Part shown: positions 15,829 through 23,319 of the stretch, piece after piece | Numbering within the stretch: the stretch's first letter is position 1 | Layout: every line of letters begins with the position of its first letter | Assembly (NCBI GenBank): GCA_038231815.1 | Contig: JBBRKQ010000043.1 | Span: forward strand, 1-30,664 | Direction: 5' to 3' | DNA from: CAILKP01 sp038231815 | Lineage (GTDB): Bacteria > Planctomycetota > Phycisphaerae > Phycisphaerales > UBA1924 | Length of the DNA: 30,664 nt | The notes under the pieces: model-generated | The model's input: the letters and a program-made list of their open reading frames with translations, nothing else | What the model was told of the DNA's origin: nothing | Databases searched by the model: none | Position numbers and translations under genes: made by a program

Positions 15829-16476
15829 TCAACCGGGGAAGGCCTTCTTGTAGTCATCCAGGAACTTCTTCAGGCCAATATCAGTCAGCGGGTGGTTCAG
15901 CAGTGACTTGATCACCGTCAGCGGGGCGGTGACGACATCAGCGCCGGCCAGCGCACAATCAACCATGTGCTTGTTGTGCCGCACCGAGGCCGCCAGGATC
16001 TTGGTGGTGAAGCCGTAGTTATCGTAAATGGTTCGGATCCGGTCGATCAGGTCCATGCCATCCTCGCTGATGTCATCAAGCCTGCCGATGAACGGGCTAA
16101 CCAGGTATGCACCGGCCTTGGCCACCAGCAGCGCCTGCATGGGCTGGAAGCACAAGGTCATGTTGGTCTTTACGCCCTCGTCCGAGAACGCCTTGCACGC
16201 CTTCAGGCCATCAATTGTAATTGGCAGCTTAATGACTATGTTGGTGGCAATCTTGGCCCGCTCGCGGCCTTCCTTCATCATGCCTGCGTAATCGGTAGCG
16301 ATGACTTCCGCCGAGACTGGCCCTTTGACGACCTGGCAGATTTCTTCCAGCCGCTTGCCGTAATCAATCTTTTCTTTGGCAATCAGTGACGGGTTGGTGG
16401 TCACACCATCAAGGATGCCAAGCGAGGCGGCCTCTTTGATCTCTTCAATGTTGGCGGTATCTATGTAAAGCTGCAT
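15829..16476 (-). CDS. tal: Transaldolase of the small (TalC/Fsa-like) subfamily
   Basis: A 215-residue class I aldolase, the normal length for the subfamily. MQLYIDTANIEEI and GILDGVTTNPSL are hallmarks. Lys83 in NIVIKLPIT is the Schiff-base lysine. The position that is Tyr in fructose-6-phosphate aldolase FsaA and Phe in true transaldolases is Phe129 (SPFIGRLDD), pointing to transaldolase, which moves a dihydroxyacetone unit between sugar phosphates in the pentose phosphate pathway. The start is ATG 16476, with GGAG nine bases upstream; the frame continues upstream but without conserved residues. It has its own terminator and looks monocistronic. Confidence 0.94.
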   Translation of the reverse strand: MQLYIDTANIEEIKEAASLGILDGVTTNPSLIAKEKIDYGKRLEEICQVVKGPVSAEVIATDYAGMMKEGRERAKIATNIVIKLPITIDGLKACKAFSDEGVKTNMTLCFQPMQALLVAKAGAYLVSPFIGRLDDISEDGMDLIDRIRTIYDNYGFTTKILAASVRHNKHMVDCALAGADVVTAPLTVIKSLLNHPLTDIGLKKFLDDYKKAFPG

Positions 16477-17118
16477 GATCAATGACTCCGAGGGTTGATA
16501 ACTGGTGCGTGAAAAAAACAGACACAGACCCGGGACAAACACCAAGCACGACAAACAGGGACAAGCCAAACAATTGCTACCGGACCATGTGTACCGCGCA
16601 GGGTAGCGGCATCGCGGCCGGATGTTGTGCCACCGGCGGCTTTGGATGCTGGCACTGGTCAAAGTCGCCGCCTTTGTCGGGGGATTTGCCCCATCAGCCC
16701 GTCCCGGACCTTCAAGGTGACACGGGCATGCCGGATTCACGCCGCGGATTGCGGTCATGAAGCAGAAAAAGGTGAACTCTTGAGGTCCGAAGATGCACAG
16801 GCCCGGCGTACCTATCGGCGGTTTTGTCGGACGGCGGATAAAGGCTAACGGCCACACCGCGCAGGAGAGTCCGCAGTAACAACATATTGGCTTCGCGCAA
16901 GTCCTGCCGAGCGCTTGCCACTGCCCACACGCCGATATGCCCCTGCCGGGATGATCACCTCTTTAGAAGACAAACCGCGCTCCGCACCGAGCTGACTAAC
17001 GACCGCTGGTCCGCTCTGTGCTGATTGATCAACATCTGACACTGACCGTGAAGTCCCCGTCACTAGCCCCCATCACTAGCACCTCCGCATACCGCCTTCG
17101 TATTGCCTCAGGAGCTCA
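16477..17118. other. Long divergent intergenic region with hairpins
   Basis: 640 bp between the divergent transaldolase and HD-GYP genes. Open frames here are short and of odd composition, so no gene is called. Structures seen: a hairpin at 16697-16727 (GCCCGT with ACGGGC, inner ACCT/AGGT), a GGGG/CCCC hairpin near 16679-16693, and the short direct repeat TCACTAGC near 17060-17082. No match to a riboswitch class that I know was recognised. The length suggests long 5' untranslated regions or an unrecognised RNA. Confidence 0.5.
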
Positions 17119-18555
17119 ATGAGCATGGTACAAACTCGCTCGAGACGACAGCAAAAACCGCTCGCGATTGGGACCGCTTCGATCCGCACGCGGGCGGCGC
17201 GCAAGCGTCTGATTCTTCTAGCGCTGGGTTTTCAAAGCCTCACCCTCGGTGCTGCATGGTGCATCACCGTTGGCGGCACACGCCATCAGGTGGGCGTTGC
17301 CGTGGCCGATAAAATGCTCGAGCAAAACGCGCAGACTGCCGACTCGGTTGAGAAGGTCATTACCGGCATGAAGCTCCAACGCTTCGTTTACGGCGATGAC
17401 ACGTGGATGAAACTTCAGAACATCGTCGATCAGTTCCGGATGGCGGGTAACGGATACCTCTCTATTATAAGCTCAACTGGCGCAATTCTGTGCCACCCCG
17501 ACATCCGTACCAATCCTTCGCTGCGCGAAATCACCATCGCCGGTATCCCGCTACGCCACGCCGGCCAGCCTACGAGTCTCACGATCGGCCAGATCACCCC
17601 TGGCACGGCCATGACCGGCGAGGTGAGCTTTGGCCCCGGCAATGACCACTACGTCGCCGTCAAGCACATCCCCGAACTTGATATCAAGCTGCTGGTACAC
17701 CAGCCCGAACGGTCAATGGCCAGCTTTAGTGCCGCAGCACTCCAAGGCACCATGCTGGCGGCGGGCGTCATGGGGCTCATCGCCCTGGGCACCACAACCT
17801 GGGTCTCGGCAAAGCTGATGCGCCGACATGACCAGCAGCTCGAGGCCGTCAACACAGGGCTTGAAGCCGAAGTGTCATGGCGGGTCGATCAATCGATGCG
17901 GACCAGCCACGCGCTGATCACCGGTCTGGCCAAACTTGCAGACTATCGCGATACCGACACCGGCTCGCACTTAGACCGCATCGCCGCGTACAGCGTGCTG
18001 CTGGCCCAGACGTTGCAGGACCGCTGGCCGTTTGTGACTGAAGTATGGAAAGAGCACCTCCAGCTCGCCAGCACCATGCACGATATCGGCAAAGTCGGTA
18101 TCAACGATGCCATCCTGCTCAAGCCCGGCAAGTTCACGCCAGAGGAACGCCGGATCATGGAGCGGCACGCAGATATCGGCGCTGACACGCTGGCCGAGGT
18201 GCGTCGCGATATGGGCAACGATGAGATGATGGACATGTGCATTGATGTAGCCCGCCACCACCACGAGCGCTGGGACGGCAAGGGTTACCCGGCACAGCTC
18301 GCCGGTGAGGACATCCCGCACTCCGCACGCATCGTTGCACTGGCGGATGTTTACGATGCGCTGACCTCAAAGCGCGTGTACAAAGAGGCGATGCACCACG
18401 ACAAGGTTGTTGAGATGCTCCGCGAAGGCTGCGGCACCCAGTTTGACCCGGACGTTGTCGCCGCATTCCTGGAGGTGGAAGCGGAATTTGATGCCATTCG
18501 CGCCCGGCTGCAACCAGCGGAAGTGCAGCTCTCGAAGCTGGCTCAGGCCGCCTGA
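17119..18555 (+). CDS. HD-GYP cyclic-di-GMP phosphodiesterase with extracytoplasmic sensor
   Basis: A 478-residue membrane signalling protein. Transmembrane helices at about 31-52 and 211-233 flank a periplasmic domain of about 155 residues that resembles a Cache-type sensor (YLSIISSTGAILCHPD at 113-128). After a short linker comes the HD-GYP domain: HDIGK at 321-325, the second His motif ERRIMERHADIGA (343-355), HHERWDGKGYP (381-391) and ARIVALADVYDALTSKR (403-419). All metal ligands and the GYP motif are present, so hydrolysis of cyclic di-GMP is expected. The start is ATG 17119 with AGGAG four bases upstream; ATG 17125, two codons on, is also possible. It stands alone. Confidence 0.93.
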   Translation: MSMVQTRSRRQQKPLAIGTASIRTRAARKRLILLALGFQSLTLGAAWCITVGGTRHQVGVAVADKMLEQNAQTADSVEKVITGMKLQRFVYGDDTWMKLQNIVDQFRMAGNGYLSIISSTGAILCHPDIRTNPSLREITIAGIPLRHAGQPTSLTIGQITPGTAMTGEVSFGPGNDHYVAVKHIPELDIKLLVHQPERSMASFSAAALQGTMLAAGVMGLIALGTTTWVSAKLMRRHDQQLEAVNTGLEAEVSWRVDQSMRTSHALITGLAKLADYRDTDTGSHLDRIAAYSVLLAQTLQDRWPFVTEVWKEHLQLASTMHDIGKVGINDAILLKPGKFTPEERRIMERHADIGADTLAEVRRDMGNDEMMDMCIDVARHHHERWDGKGYPAQLAGEDIPHSARIVALADVYDALTSKRVYKEAMHHDKVVEMLREGCGTQFDPDVVAAFLEVEAEFDAIRARLQPAEVQLSKLAQAA

Positions 18556-18593
18556 TGCCGTCCTCACCCCGGGGCAGCCCGGCCCGGTTGCTG

Positions 18594-19454
18594 TCATGGG
18601 TTCCGCTCGGTAGCGGCAGCCCGGCTTGCACTGGATGCGATGTTTCGCAGCAGCCGCTGCGTAAACCGTGGCGGCGGTGCGTGCAGCACCGCAGGGGCCG
18701 CCACCGATACCGAACCGGTTGCCTGATCAAACTCCAGCAGGCCCCACCCCATCGGTAACTCTGACGGCGACAGCACGCCCTTGGGGCTTAAAATCAGCAG
18801 CCAGTTGGCCAGATGGTACCGGCTGGCCATTGCAAGTTTGGTGTGCTCGCGGCAGTGGCGGGTAAGGGTTGCAATGGCAGCCCCCAGCAGCTTGCTTGAA
18901 TTCAAGGTCGATGCGTCATAGTCCCACGGCTCAAGCTCCGCAAACAGCATTGTGCTGCTGCGCCGCAGGTGCGGCTCCAGCGGCGTGATGAACTCCCTCA
19001 CCAAATGAGCGTGACGGTCCTGCAAGGCCGCAAGCTTTGCCGCCACCATCGCGGCGTGGGCCGCATCGCGCTGATAGTCAGCCCGGGAAACCTTGACCTC
19101 AATAATCACCGTGCTGGCCAGCGGCAGCCGGGGCAGCACAAACCCCATAGGCTGTTCCGTGCCCCCTCCCGCGGCTGTCCGATTGCGCTTTGATGCCGCA
19201 TCCAGGTACCCCGCCGCATCGGCGCGATAGCGGGCAATTGGGCATCTCACCTCCGCTGCGTACGCACAGCACCCGGCCCGCCGTAGCAAGCCAAGTGCAA
19301 CACCTTTTAGCGAGCTGTGCAGTACGGATTCGATGTTGGACTGTACCGCGGTTGGTTCCTGACAACTCGGGCTGCGTGCCGCGGCGGGGAAAAAAGTCGC
19401 GACTGCTACTTCAACTCCACACTCCAATACGCATGATCCAAAAACGTCTTCCAT
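18594..19454 (-). CDS. PD-(D/E)XK nuclease-like protein, MmcB-like
   Basis: A 286-residue protein. AEVRCPIARYRADAAGYLD (about 67-85) followed by VIIEVKVSRADYQRD (116-130) forms the Asp ... Glu-X-Lys core of the PD-(D/E)XK nuclease superfamily: Asp79, Glu119 and Lys121. Spacing and the following helix resemble MmcB-type DNA repair proteins. A later strand (NWLLILSPKGVLSPSELPMGWGLLEFD) matches the usual product end of that fold. Activity and role are inferred. The ATG at 19454 lies 49 bp inside the end of the HNH gene and has no good Shine-Dalgarno site; the conserved part starts only near residue 40, so a start after the HNH stop is possible. Overlap and same direction suggest co-expression with the HNH nuclease. 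Confidence 0.65.
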   Translation of the reverse strand: MEDVFGSCVLECGVEVAVATFFPAAARSPSCQEPTAVQSNIESVLHSSLKGVALGLLRRAGCCAYAAEVRCPIARYRADAAGYLDAASKRNRTAAGGGTEQPMGFVLPRLPLASTVIIEVKVSRADYQRDAAHAAMVAAKLAALQDRHAHLVREFITPLEPHLRRSSTMLFAELEPWDYDASTLNSSKLLGAAIATLTRHCREHTKLAMASRYHLANWLLILSPKGVLSPSELPMGWGLLEFDQATGSVSVAAPAVLHAPPPRFTQRLLRNIASSASRAAATERNP

Positions 19455-20125
19455 GAGCTGTACTTGTCCTGGCCTAGGCGCATCTGAATCAGTGGGTTGC
19501 GCTTGGGCATCACCGGCCGGCGAACCAGCTTCATGTGGGCCTGCTCAGGTGTGCGGCCGCCTTTGCGGGCGTTGCAGCGGATGCAGGCGCACACGAGGTT
19601 TTCCCAACTGTCGCCGCCACCTTGTGAGCGGGGGTTGACGTGGTCTATGGAAAGGTCATTGGTCGGGAAGTGCCGGCCGCAGTACTGGCAGGTGTTGCGG
19701 TCACGGGCGAACAAGTTGCGCCGGTTGAGCTTGACTGACTGGGCCGGCAGCCTGTCATACCCCAGCAGCCGGATCACCCGGGGCACGGCGATCTCAAACC
19801 GCACGGTCCGCATCCAGTCGTACTTCTCGGCCTCAAACTGCCGTTGATACTCGGCCAGTTCTGACCAGGTTGAAAAGTCGTACGACAGGTACGAGCCGTT
19901 CTCAACTTGAATCACCTCGGCCAAGTCTGACCAGAGCATGGTAAAGGCACGCCGGGCCGAGATGACCCGAACCGCCATGTACAACTTGTTGAGTACGAGC
20001 ACCTTGCCATCAAGCACGCTGGCGATGCCGGATCGGATGGCTGGGTGATCGAAATCGTGACAGTCATCCGAGACCTCAAAGAGAGGATCATCCGATGCAT
20101 CGTGAGATTGAGGCCGGTGACTCAT
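19406..20125 (-). CDS. HNH endonuclease
   Basis: A 239-residue protein. The C-terminal half has a zinc-supported HNH (beta-beta-alpha-metal) domain: CQYCG (146-150), LSIDHVNPRSQGGGDSWENLV (158-178) with Asp161-His162 and Asn176, and CIRCNARKGG (181-190). The N-terminal 130 residues are conserved in standalone HNH proteins of many environmental bacteria (SVLDGKVLVLNKLYMAVRVISARRA). Such enzymes nick or cut DNA; the biological role of this group is not established. ATG 20125 is preferred because AGGA lies nine bases upstream; a longer version from GTG 20188 adds 21 residues. The gene overlaps the PD-(D/E)XK-like gene by 49 bp and is divergent from the ROK gene. Confidence 0.88.
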   Translation of the reverse strand: MSHRPQSHDASDDPLFEVSDDCHDFDHPAIRSGIASVLDGKVLVLNKLYMAVRVISARRAFTMLWSDLAEVIQVENGSYLSYDFSTWSELAEYQRQFEAEKYDWMRTVRFEIAVPRVIRLLGYDRLPAQSVKLNRRNLFARDRNTCQYCGRHFPTNDLSIDHVNPRSQGGGDSWENLVCACIRCNARKGGRTPEQAHMKLVRRPVMPKRNPLIQMRLGQDKYSSWKTFLDHAYWSVELK

Positions 20126-20414
20126 GGAGCCGCTTCCTGCTAAACCAACACGGAAGAAACAGTATTCCACCTCCGGGCGGTTCTCCACTGTTCATCCACG
20201 GAGGGCGGCGGTTTCGTAGGCAGGCAATCGATTTGCACAGTGCCGACTGCACACCGCCGGACCCCCGGCGAGCGGCTTAAAACCGAGGGGCGGCGTCGGG
20301 TTTGCTGCCATAGGCGATGCCACATTTTGGCCCCCGCCGCCGTTAGTCGTCGCTATCTTTGCTGATCCTACTTCGGCCTCGGGCCGGGTGTCTCTTCCTG
20401 TACGAAAGGCTCTC

Positions 20415-21647
20415 ATGGCTCGCGGCACGCACGTTATCGGTATTGATCTTGGTGGCACCAACATGCAAATTGGTGTGGTGGCCCCCACGCTGAAGGTTGT
20501 TGGCCGGGCCAAGAAAAAGACCCGCGCCGCCGAGGGCAGCCAGCGCGTGATGGACCGGCTCATTGACGGCGTGCACGAGGCCTGTGCAGATGCCAAGATA
20601 CCACTGGCCGAGATCGCGGCCGTGGGTATTGGTGCGCCGGGAGCGGTTGATCCGAAGCGCGGCATCGTGCTGGAGGCAACCAACCTGCGCTGGAATGACT
20701 TCCCGCTTGCCTCGGTGCTGGGCCGCAAGCTGGGGCACCACGTCGTCGTTGACAATGACGTGAATTGTGCGATCTACGGTGAGTTTCGCCTTGGCGCTGC
20801 CAAGGGGCATGACAACGTGCTGGGAGTCTGGATCGGCACCGGCATCGGTGGCGGCCTGATCTTAAACGGCAACATGTTCTATGGCTCAACCCACACCGCC
20901 GGTGAGATTGGCCACACCACGCTCTTTCCGGCCATGCCACCGGGCAGCCGCTCACTCGAGAACAACTGCTCACGCACCGCGATTGTTGACCGCATGGTCC
21001 GCCTGATCCGCGCCAACAACCCCTCGGCAGTTTCGGACCTGGCAGAGGGTGACCTCAGCGACATCAAAGCCCGCATCGTGGCCCAGGCGTATATTAAAAA
21101 TGACAGGCTCACACGCAACGTAGTTGACAACGCGGCCGACATGCTGGGCATTAGCGTGGCTAACGCGGTGACCCTGCTTGGCCTGCAGCGCGTGGTGATT
21201 GGCGGCGGCCTGACCGAGGCGATGGGTGAGAACCTCGTTGGCAAAATCCGCGAATCGGCCCGTCGCCATGCGTTCCCGGAAATCTGCCGGAATGTAGAGG
21301 TTGTCGTAACCAAACTCGAGGCCGATGCTGGCCTGCTTGGTGCTGCGATGTTCGCCCGCGACTGGCTTGAGCGCACCACAGGCCGCAAGCTCAAAGTGGT
21401 GCCCGTGAGCAAATCAGCGAAGCGCGCCCCATCAGCCGCGGGCGGCAAGATCAATGCTGATTCCGACGATGTCGGCAGCTCCGGCACTTCGGCACCGGCG
21501 GGCAAGGCCACGAAGGCTCGCGCTACCCAAGCCAAACGCACGCCCCGCAGCGCTGTCAAAGCTCAGGCTGGCAAAGCTCAGGCTGGCAAAGCTCAGGCTG
21601 GCACAGCTGGCAAGGCCAAACCCGCCAAGGCCACCACCAAGACTTAA
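20415..21647 (+). CDS. ROK-family sugar kinase-like protein with lysine-rich C-terminal tail
   Basis: A 410-residue protein. Residues 1-325 are a ROK domain, the family of glucokinases and related repressors: HVIGIDLGGTNMQIGVV (6-22, phosphate 1), GIGAPGAVD, VVDNDVNCAIYGE (111-123, catalytic Asp), GVWIGTGIGGGLI (phosphate 2), and GEIGHTT (163-169). The usual zinc motif CxCGxxGCxE that should follow is replaced by MPPGSRSLENNCSR. The last 75 residues are a Lys/Ala-rich, probably disordered tail holding KAQAG three times. Glucokinase is the likely activity, but substrate is unproven. The start is ATG 20415 with GAAAGG five bases upstream; three following genes run the same way. The next start codon is 89 bp after its stop. 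Confidence 0.88.
   Translation: MARGTHVIGIDLGGTNMQIGVVAPTLKVVGRAKKKTRAAEGSQRVMDRLIDGVHEACADAKIPLAEIAAVGIGAPGAVDPKRGIVLEATNLRWNDFPLASVLGRKLGHHVVVDNDVNCAIYGEFRLGAAKGHDNVLGVWIGTGIGGGLILNGNMFYGSTHTAGEIGHTTLFPAMPPGSRSLENNCSRTAIVDRMVRLIRANNPSAVSDLAEGDLSDIKARIVAQAYIKNDRLTRNVVDNAADMLGISVANAVTLLGLQRVVIGGGLTEAMGENLVGKIRESARRHAFPEICRNVEVVVTKLEADAGLLGAAMFARDWLERTTGRKLKVVPVSKSAKRAPSAAGGKINADSDDVGSSGTSAPAGKATKARATQAKRTPRSAVKAQAGKAQAGKAQAGTAGKAKPAKATTKT
21558..21602 (+). repeat. Three perfect 15-bp tandem repeats
   Basis: The unit aaagctcaggctggc occurs three times without change and encodes KAQAG each time, inside the ROK protein tail. A degenerate partial copy follows. The identity at DNA level suggests recent expansion. 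Confidence 0.95.
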
Positions 21648-21722
21648 GGCCATCGCTCTTGCGGGGCGTAGGGATTCAGCCAGAACACACTGCCGCGGCA
21701 CAACCGCGGCGAGGTTTGCCGC

Positions 21723-21728
21723 TACGAT
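21723..21728 (+). promoter_or_regulatory. Candidate -10 box close to the RsfS start
   Basis: TACGAT ends eight bases before ATG 21737. No clear -35 box is found at 17 nt and no Shine-Dalgarno site is present, so a leaderless start is possible but weakly supported. Confidence 0.3.
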
Positions 21729-21736
21729 GTTTACTC

Positions 21737-22753
21737 ATGGCTAAGAAGACCGCAACAAACAAGTCCAAACCCGCTAGCAAACCAGCCGCCAAGCAAGCTG
21801 TAAAGGCAACCGCCAAGCCCGCCGCGAAGGCCACGGCCAAGGTGGCCGCACGGCCCGCCAAGACACCGGCCAAATCGCCCGCCAAGAAACTGGCCAAAAA
21901 GCCGGCTCTCAAGCCGATCAAGGCGATCAAGGCGATCAAAAAGCTGTCCAAAAAAGCGGCGGCAAAGCCCGCGCCAGCCAAGCCTGTTTTCAAGGCTGCG
22001 AAAAAGCCGGTCGCCAAACCATTGGATAAGGCATCAGCCAAGAGCGCTCCCAAGAAAGCAGCCGCTCCGAAGCCGGCGGCTATGCCGGGCGGCAAAGTCA
22101 AGCTCACACCGGGCTTGGTAACGGCCATGAAGGCCGCGCTCACGCGGAATGTTGCTGGCAAGTCCGTCGCCACCAAGAACGAAGCAGCGCTGGTGCAGGC
22201 ATCGGTCATCGTCAAAGATGAGAGCCAGAAAGAGTTTGAAACCCCCATCGTCTCGCAGGCCGGGCCCATCATCAAGAGTCAGGGCTCGCGGCCAATGGGC
22301 CGCGGGAGCAAAAACGGCACCGCCAACAAACTTGGCCCCAAGCCCGCCCGCACCGCAGCCACCCAGGCGGCGATTACCGCGATTGACTCTCGCCTGACCA
22401 AGCAGCGTGCCGAGGCCAAGGCCTTTGCAATTGATGCCGCCCGCCTCCTGCATGACCTCAAGTGCGAACACATCGTGCTTATGGATGTCTGCCGCCTTTC
22501 CAGCACAACTGACTTCATCGTCGTGGCATCGGGCTCGAGCGATCGGCAGATGCGATCCTGCGGCGAGCAGATTGCTGACCTGGCCCGCAAGGCGAATCAC
22601 GGCGATGTTCGCGTGCAGGCCGATGACCGCGCCACCTGGGTGCTGACAGACTGCAGCGATGTTGTGGTGCACATCTTTGAGCCCAATACCCGGGCACACT
22701 ATGACATCGAATCGCTGTGGGGTGATTCGGTCCGTGTTGAGTGGAAGCGGTGA
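21737..22753 (+). CDS. rsfS: Ribosomal silencing factor RsfS with long histone-H1-like N-terminal tail
   Basis: A 338-residue protein, about three times the usual RsfS length. Residues 224-338 are the RsfS (Iojap/DUF143) domain: AFAIDAARLLHDLKCEHIVLMDV, STTDFIVVASGSSDRQMRS, DDRATWVLTDCSDVVVHIF and HYDIESLWGDS. RsfS binds uL14 on the large ribosomal subunit and blocks joining of the small subunit when nutrients are low. Residues 1-120 are almost only Lys, Ala and Pro (MAKKTATNKSKPASKPAAK and on), like histone H1-type or KAKP-rich DNA/RNA-binding tails. Residues 120-220 are a low-complexity linker. The tail stays in frame with the domain and no start codon near residue 220 has a ribosome binding site, so it appears to be one protein. 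Confidence 0.92.
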   Translation: MAKKTATNKSKPASKPAAKQAVKATAKPAAKATAKVAARPAKTPAKSPAKKLAKKPALKPIKAIKAIKKLSKKAAAKPAPAKPVFKAAKKPVAKPLDKASAKSAPKKAAAPKPAAMPGGKVKLTPGLVTAMKAALTRNVAGKSVATKNEAALVQASVIVKDESQKEFETPIVSQAGPIIKSQGSRPMGRGSKNGTANKLGPKPARTAATQAAITAIDSRLTKQRAEAKAFAIDAARLLHDLKCEHIVLMDVCRLSSTTDFIVVASGSSDRQMRSCGEQIADLARKANHGDVRVQADDRATWVLTDCSDVVVHIFEPNTRAHYDIESLWGDSVRVEWKR

Positions 22754-22865
22754 ATAAGTGGCGAGGGGTGAGTCGCCAGTGAAAAGGTAATCGAAGTAAA
22801 GCAGTAGGATTTTTATCTCGCGACTCGGCACTCGAGACTCGCGACTCCAACAGGTTGATCACCAA

Positions 22866-23240
22866 ATGCTCCGCAAAGTGCTGCACAGCAAGATTCATAT
22901 GGCCGCCACGACTGCGGCAAAGCCCGACTATGTCGGGTCCATCACCATCGATGCCAACTGGCTTGAGGCCTGCGGCATGCGCGTCAACGACGCCGTTGAA
23001 ATCGCCAACTGCCGGAACGGCGAACGCTTTGAAACTTACATCTTCCGGGGTGAGCCCGGCAAAGGGCAGATCGAAGTCAACGGCGCAGCTGCACACTTAG
23101 TTGAGCCCGGCGACAAGCTCATTATCATGCACTATGCCCTGCTGACCGACGATGAGTACAAAGCCAACCGCCCCAAGGTGCTGATTATGGGCGACGGCAA
23201 CACCGTCAAACAGGTGATGCGCTACGAACCGCAGAACTGA
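22866..23240 (+). CDS. panD: Aspartate 1-decarboxylase PanD
   Basis: A 124-residue pyruvoyl enzyme that makes beta-alanine from aspartate for pantothenate and coenzyme A. MLRKVLHSKIHMA matches the family start with Lys9 and His11; YVGSITID contains the self-cleavage site Gly24-Ser25, where Ser25 becomes the pyruvoyl group. RFETYIF and NGAAAHLVEPGDKLIIMHYALL complete the fold. Length and start are normal. No Shine-Dalgarno site is clear before ATG 22866. The 112 bp before it contain near repeats of CTCGCGACTC. aroB follows 79 bp later. Confidence 0.97.
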   Translation: MLRKVLHSKIHMAATTAAKPDYVGSITIDANWLEACGMRVNDAVEIANCRNGERFETYIFRGEPGKGQIEVNGAAAHLVEPGDKLIIMHYALLTDDEYKANRPKVLIMGDGNTVKQVMRYEPQN

Positions 23241-23248
23241 CCTGCCCG

Positions 23249-23274
23249 CACGGCCAGTCACGGCCAGTCACGGC
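23249..23274 (+). repeat. Short tandem repeat between panD and aroB
   Basis: CACGGCCAGT is present twice in tandem (23249-23268), followed by CACGGC. It is too short to assign a role. Confidence 0.8.
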
Positions 23275-23319
23275 AACGTCACAACACCCGGCAGCAGACG
23301 AGCACGAGGACACCCCGCC

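Noticed and set aside
16477..16857. N-terminal extension of the transaldolase frame
   Set aside because: The extra 127 residues are Cys/Pro-rich without conservation, and the family starts exactly at MQLYIDTAN.
16477..17118. Cyclic-di-GMP (GEMM) riboswitch before the HD-GYP gene
   Set aside because: The conserved GEMM core and tetraloop-receptor sequences that I know were not found.
21676..22275. A 199-residue minus-strand open frame rich in Ala, Leu and Val, looking like a membrane protein
   Set aside because: It is the antisense of the Lys/Ala/Pro codons of the RsfS tail; the complement of AAG/GCC codons gives CTT/GGC. The sense frame continues into a conserved domain.
22758..22847. Repeats of CTCGCGACTC and the complementary GAGTCGC between rsfS and panD
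   Set aside because: Too few and too imperfect for a CRISPR or mobile element; most likely local low complexity.
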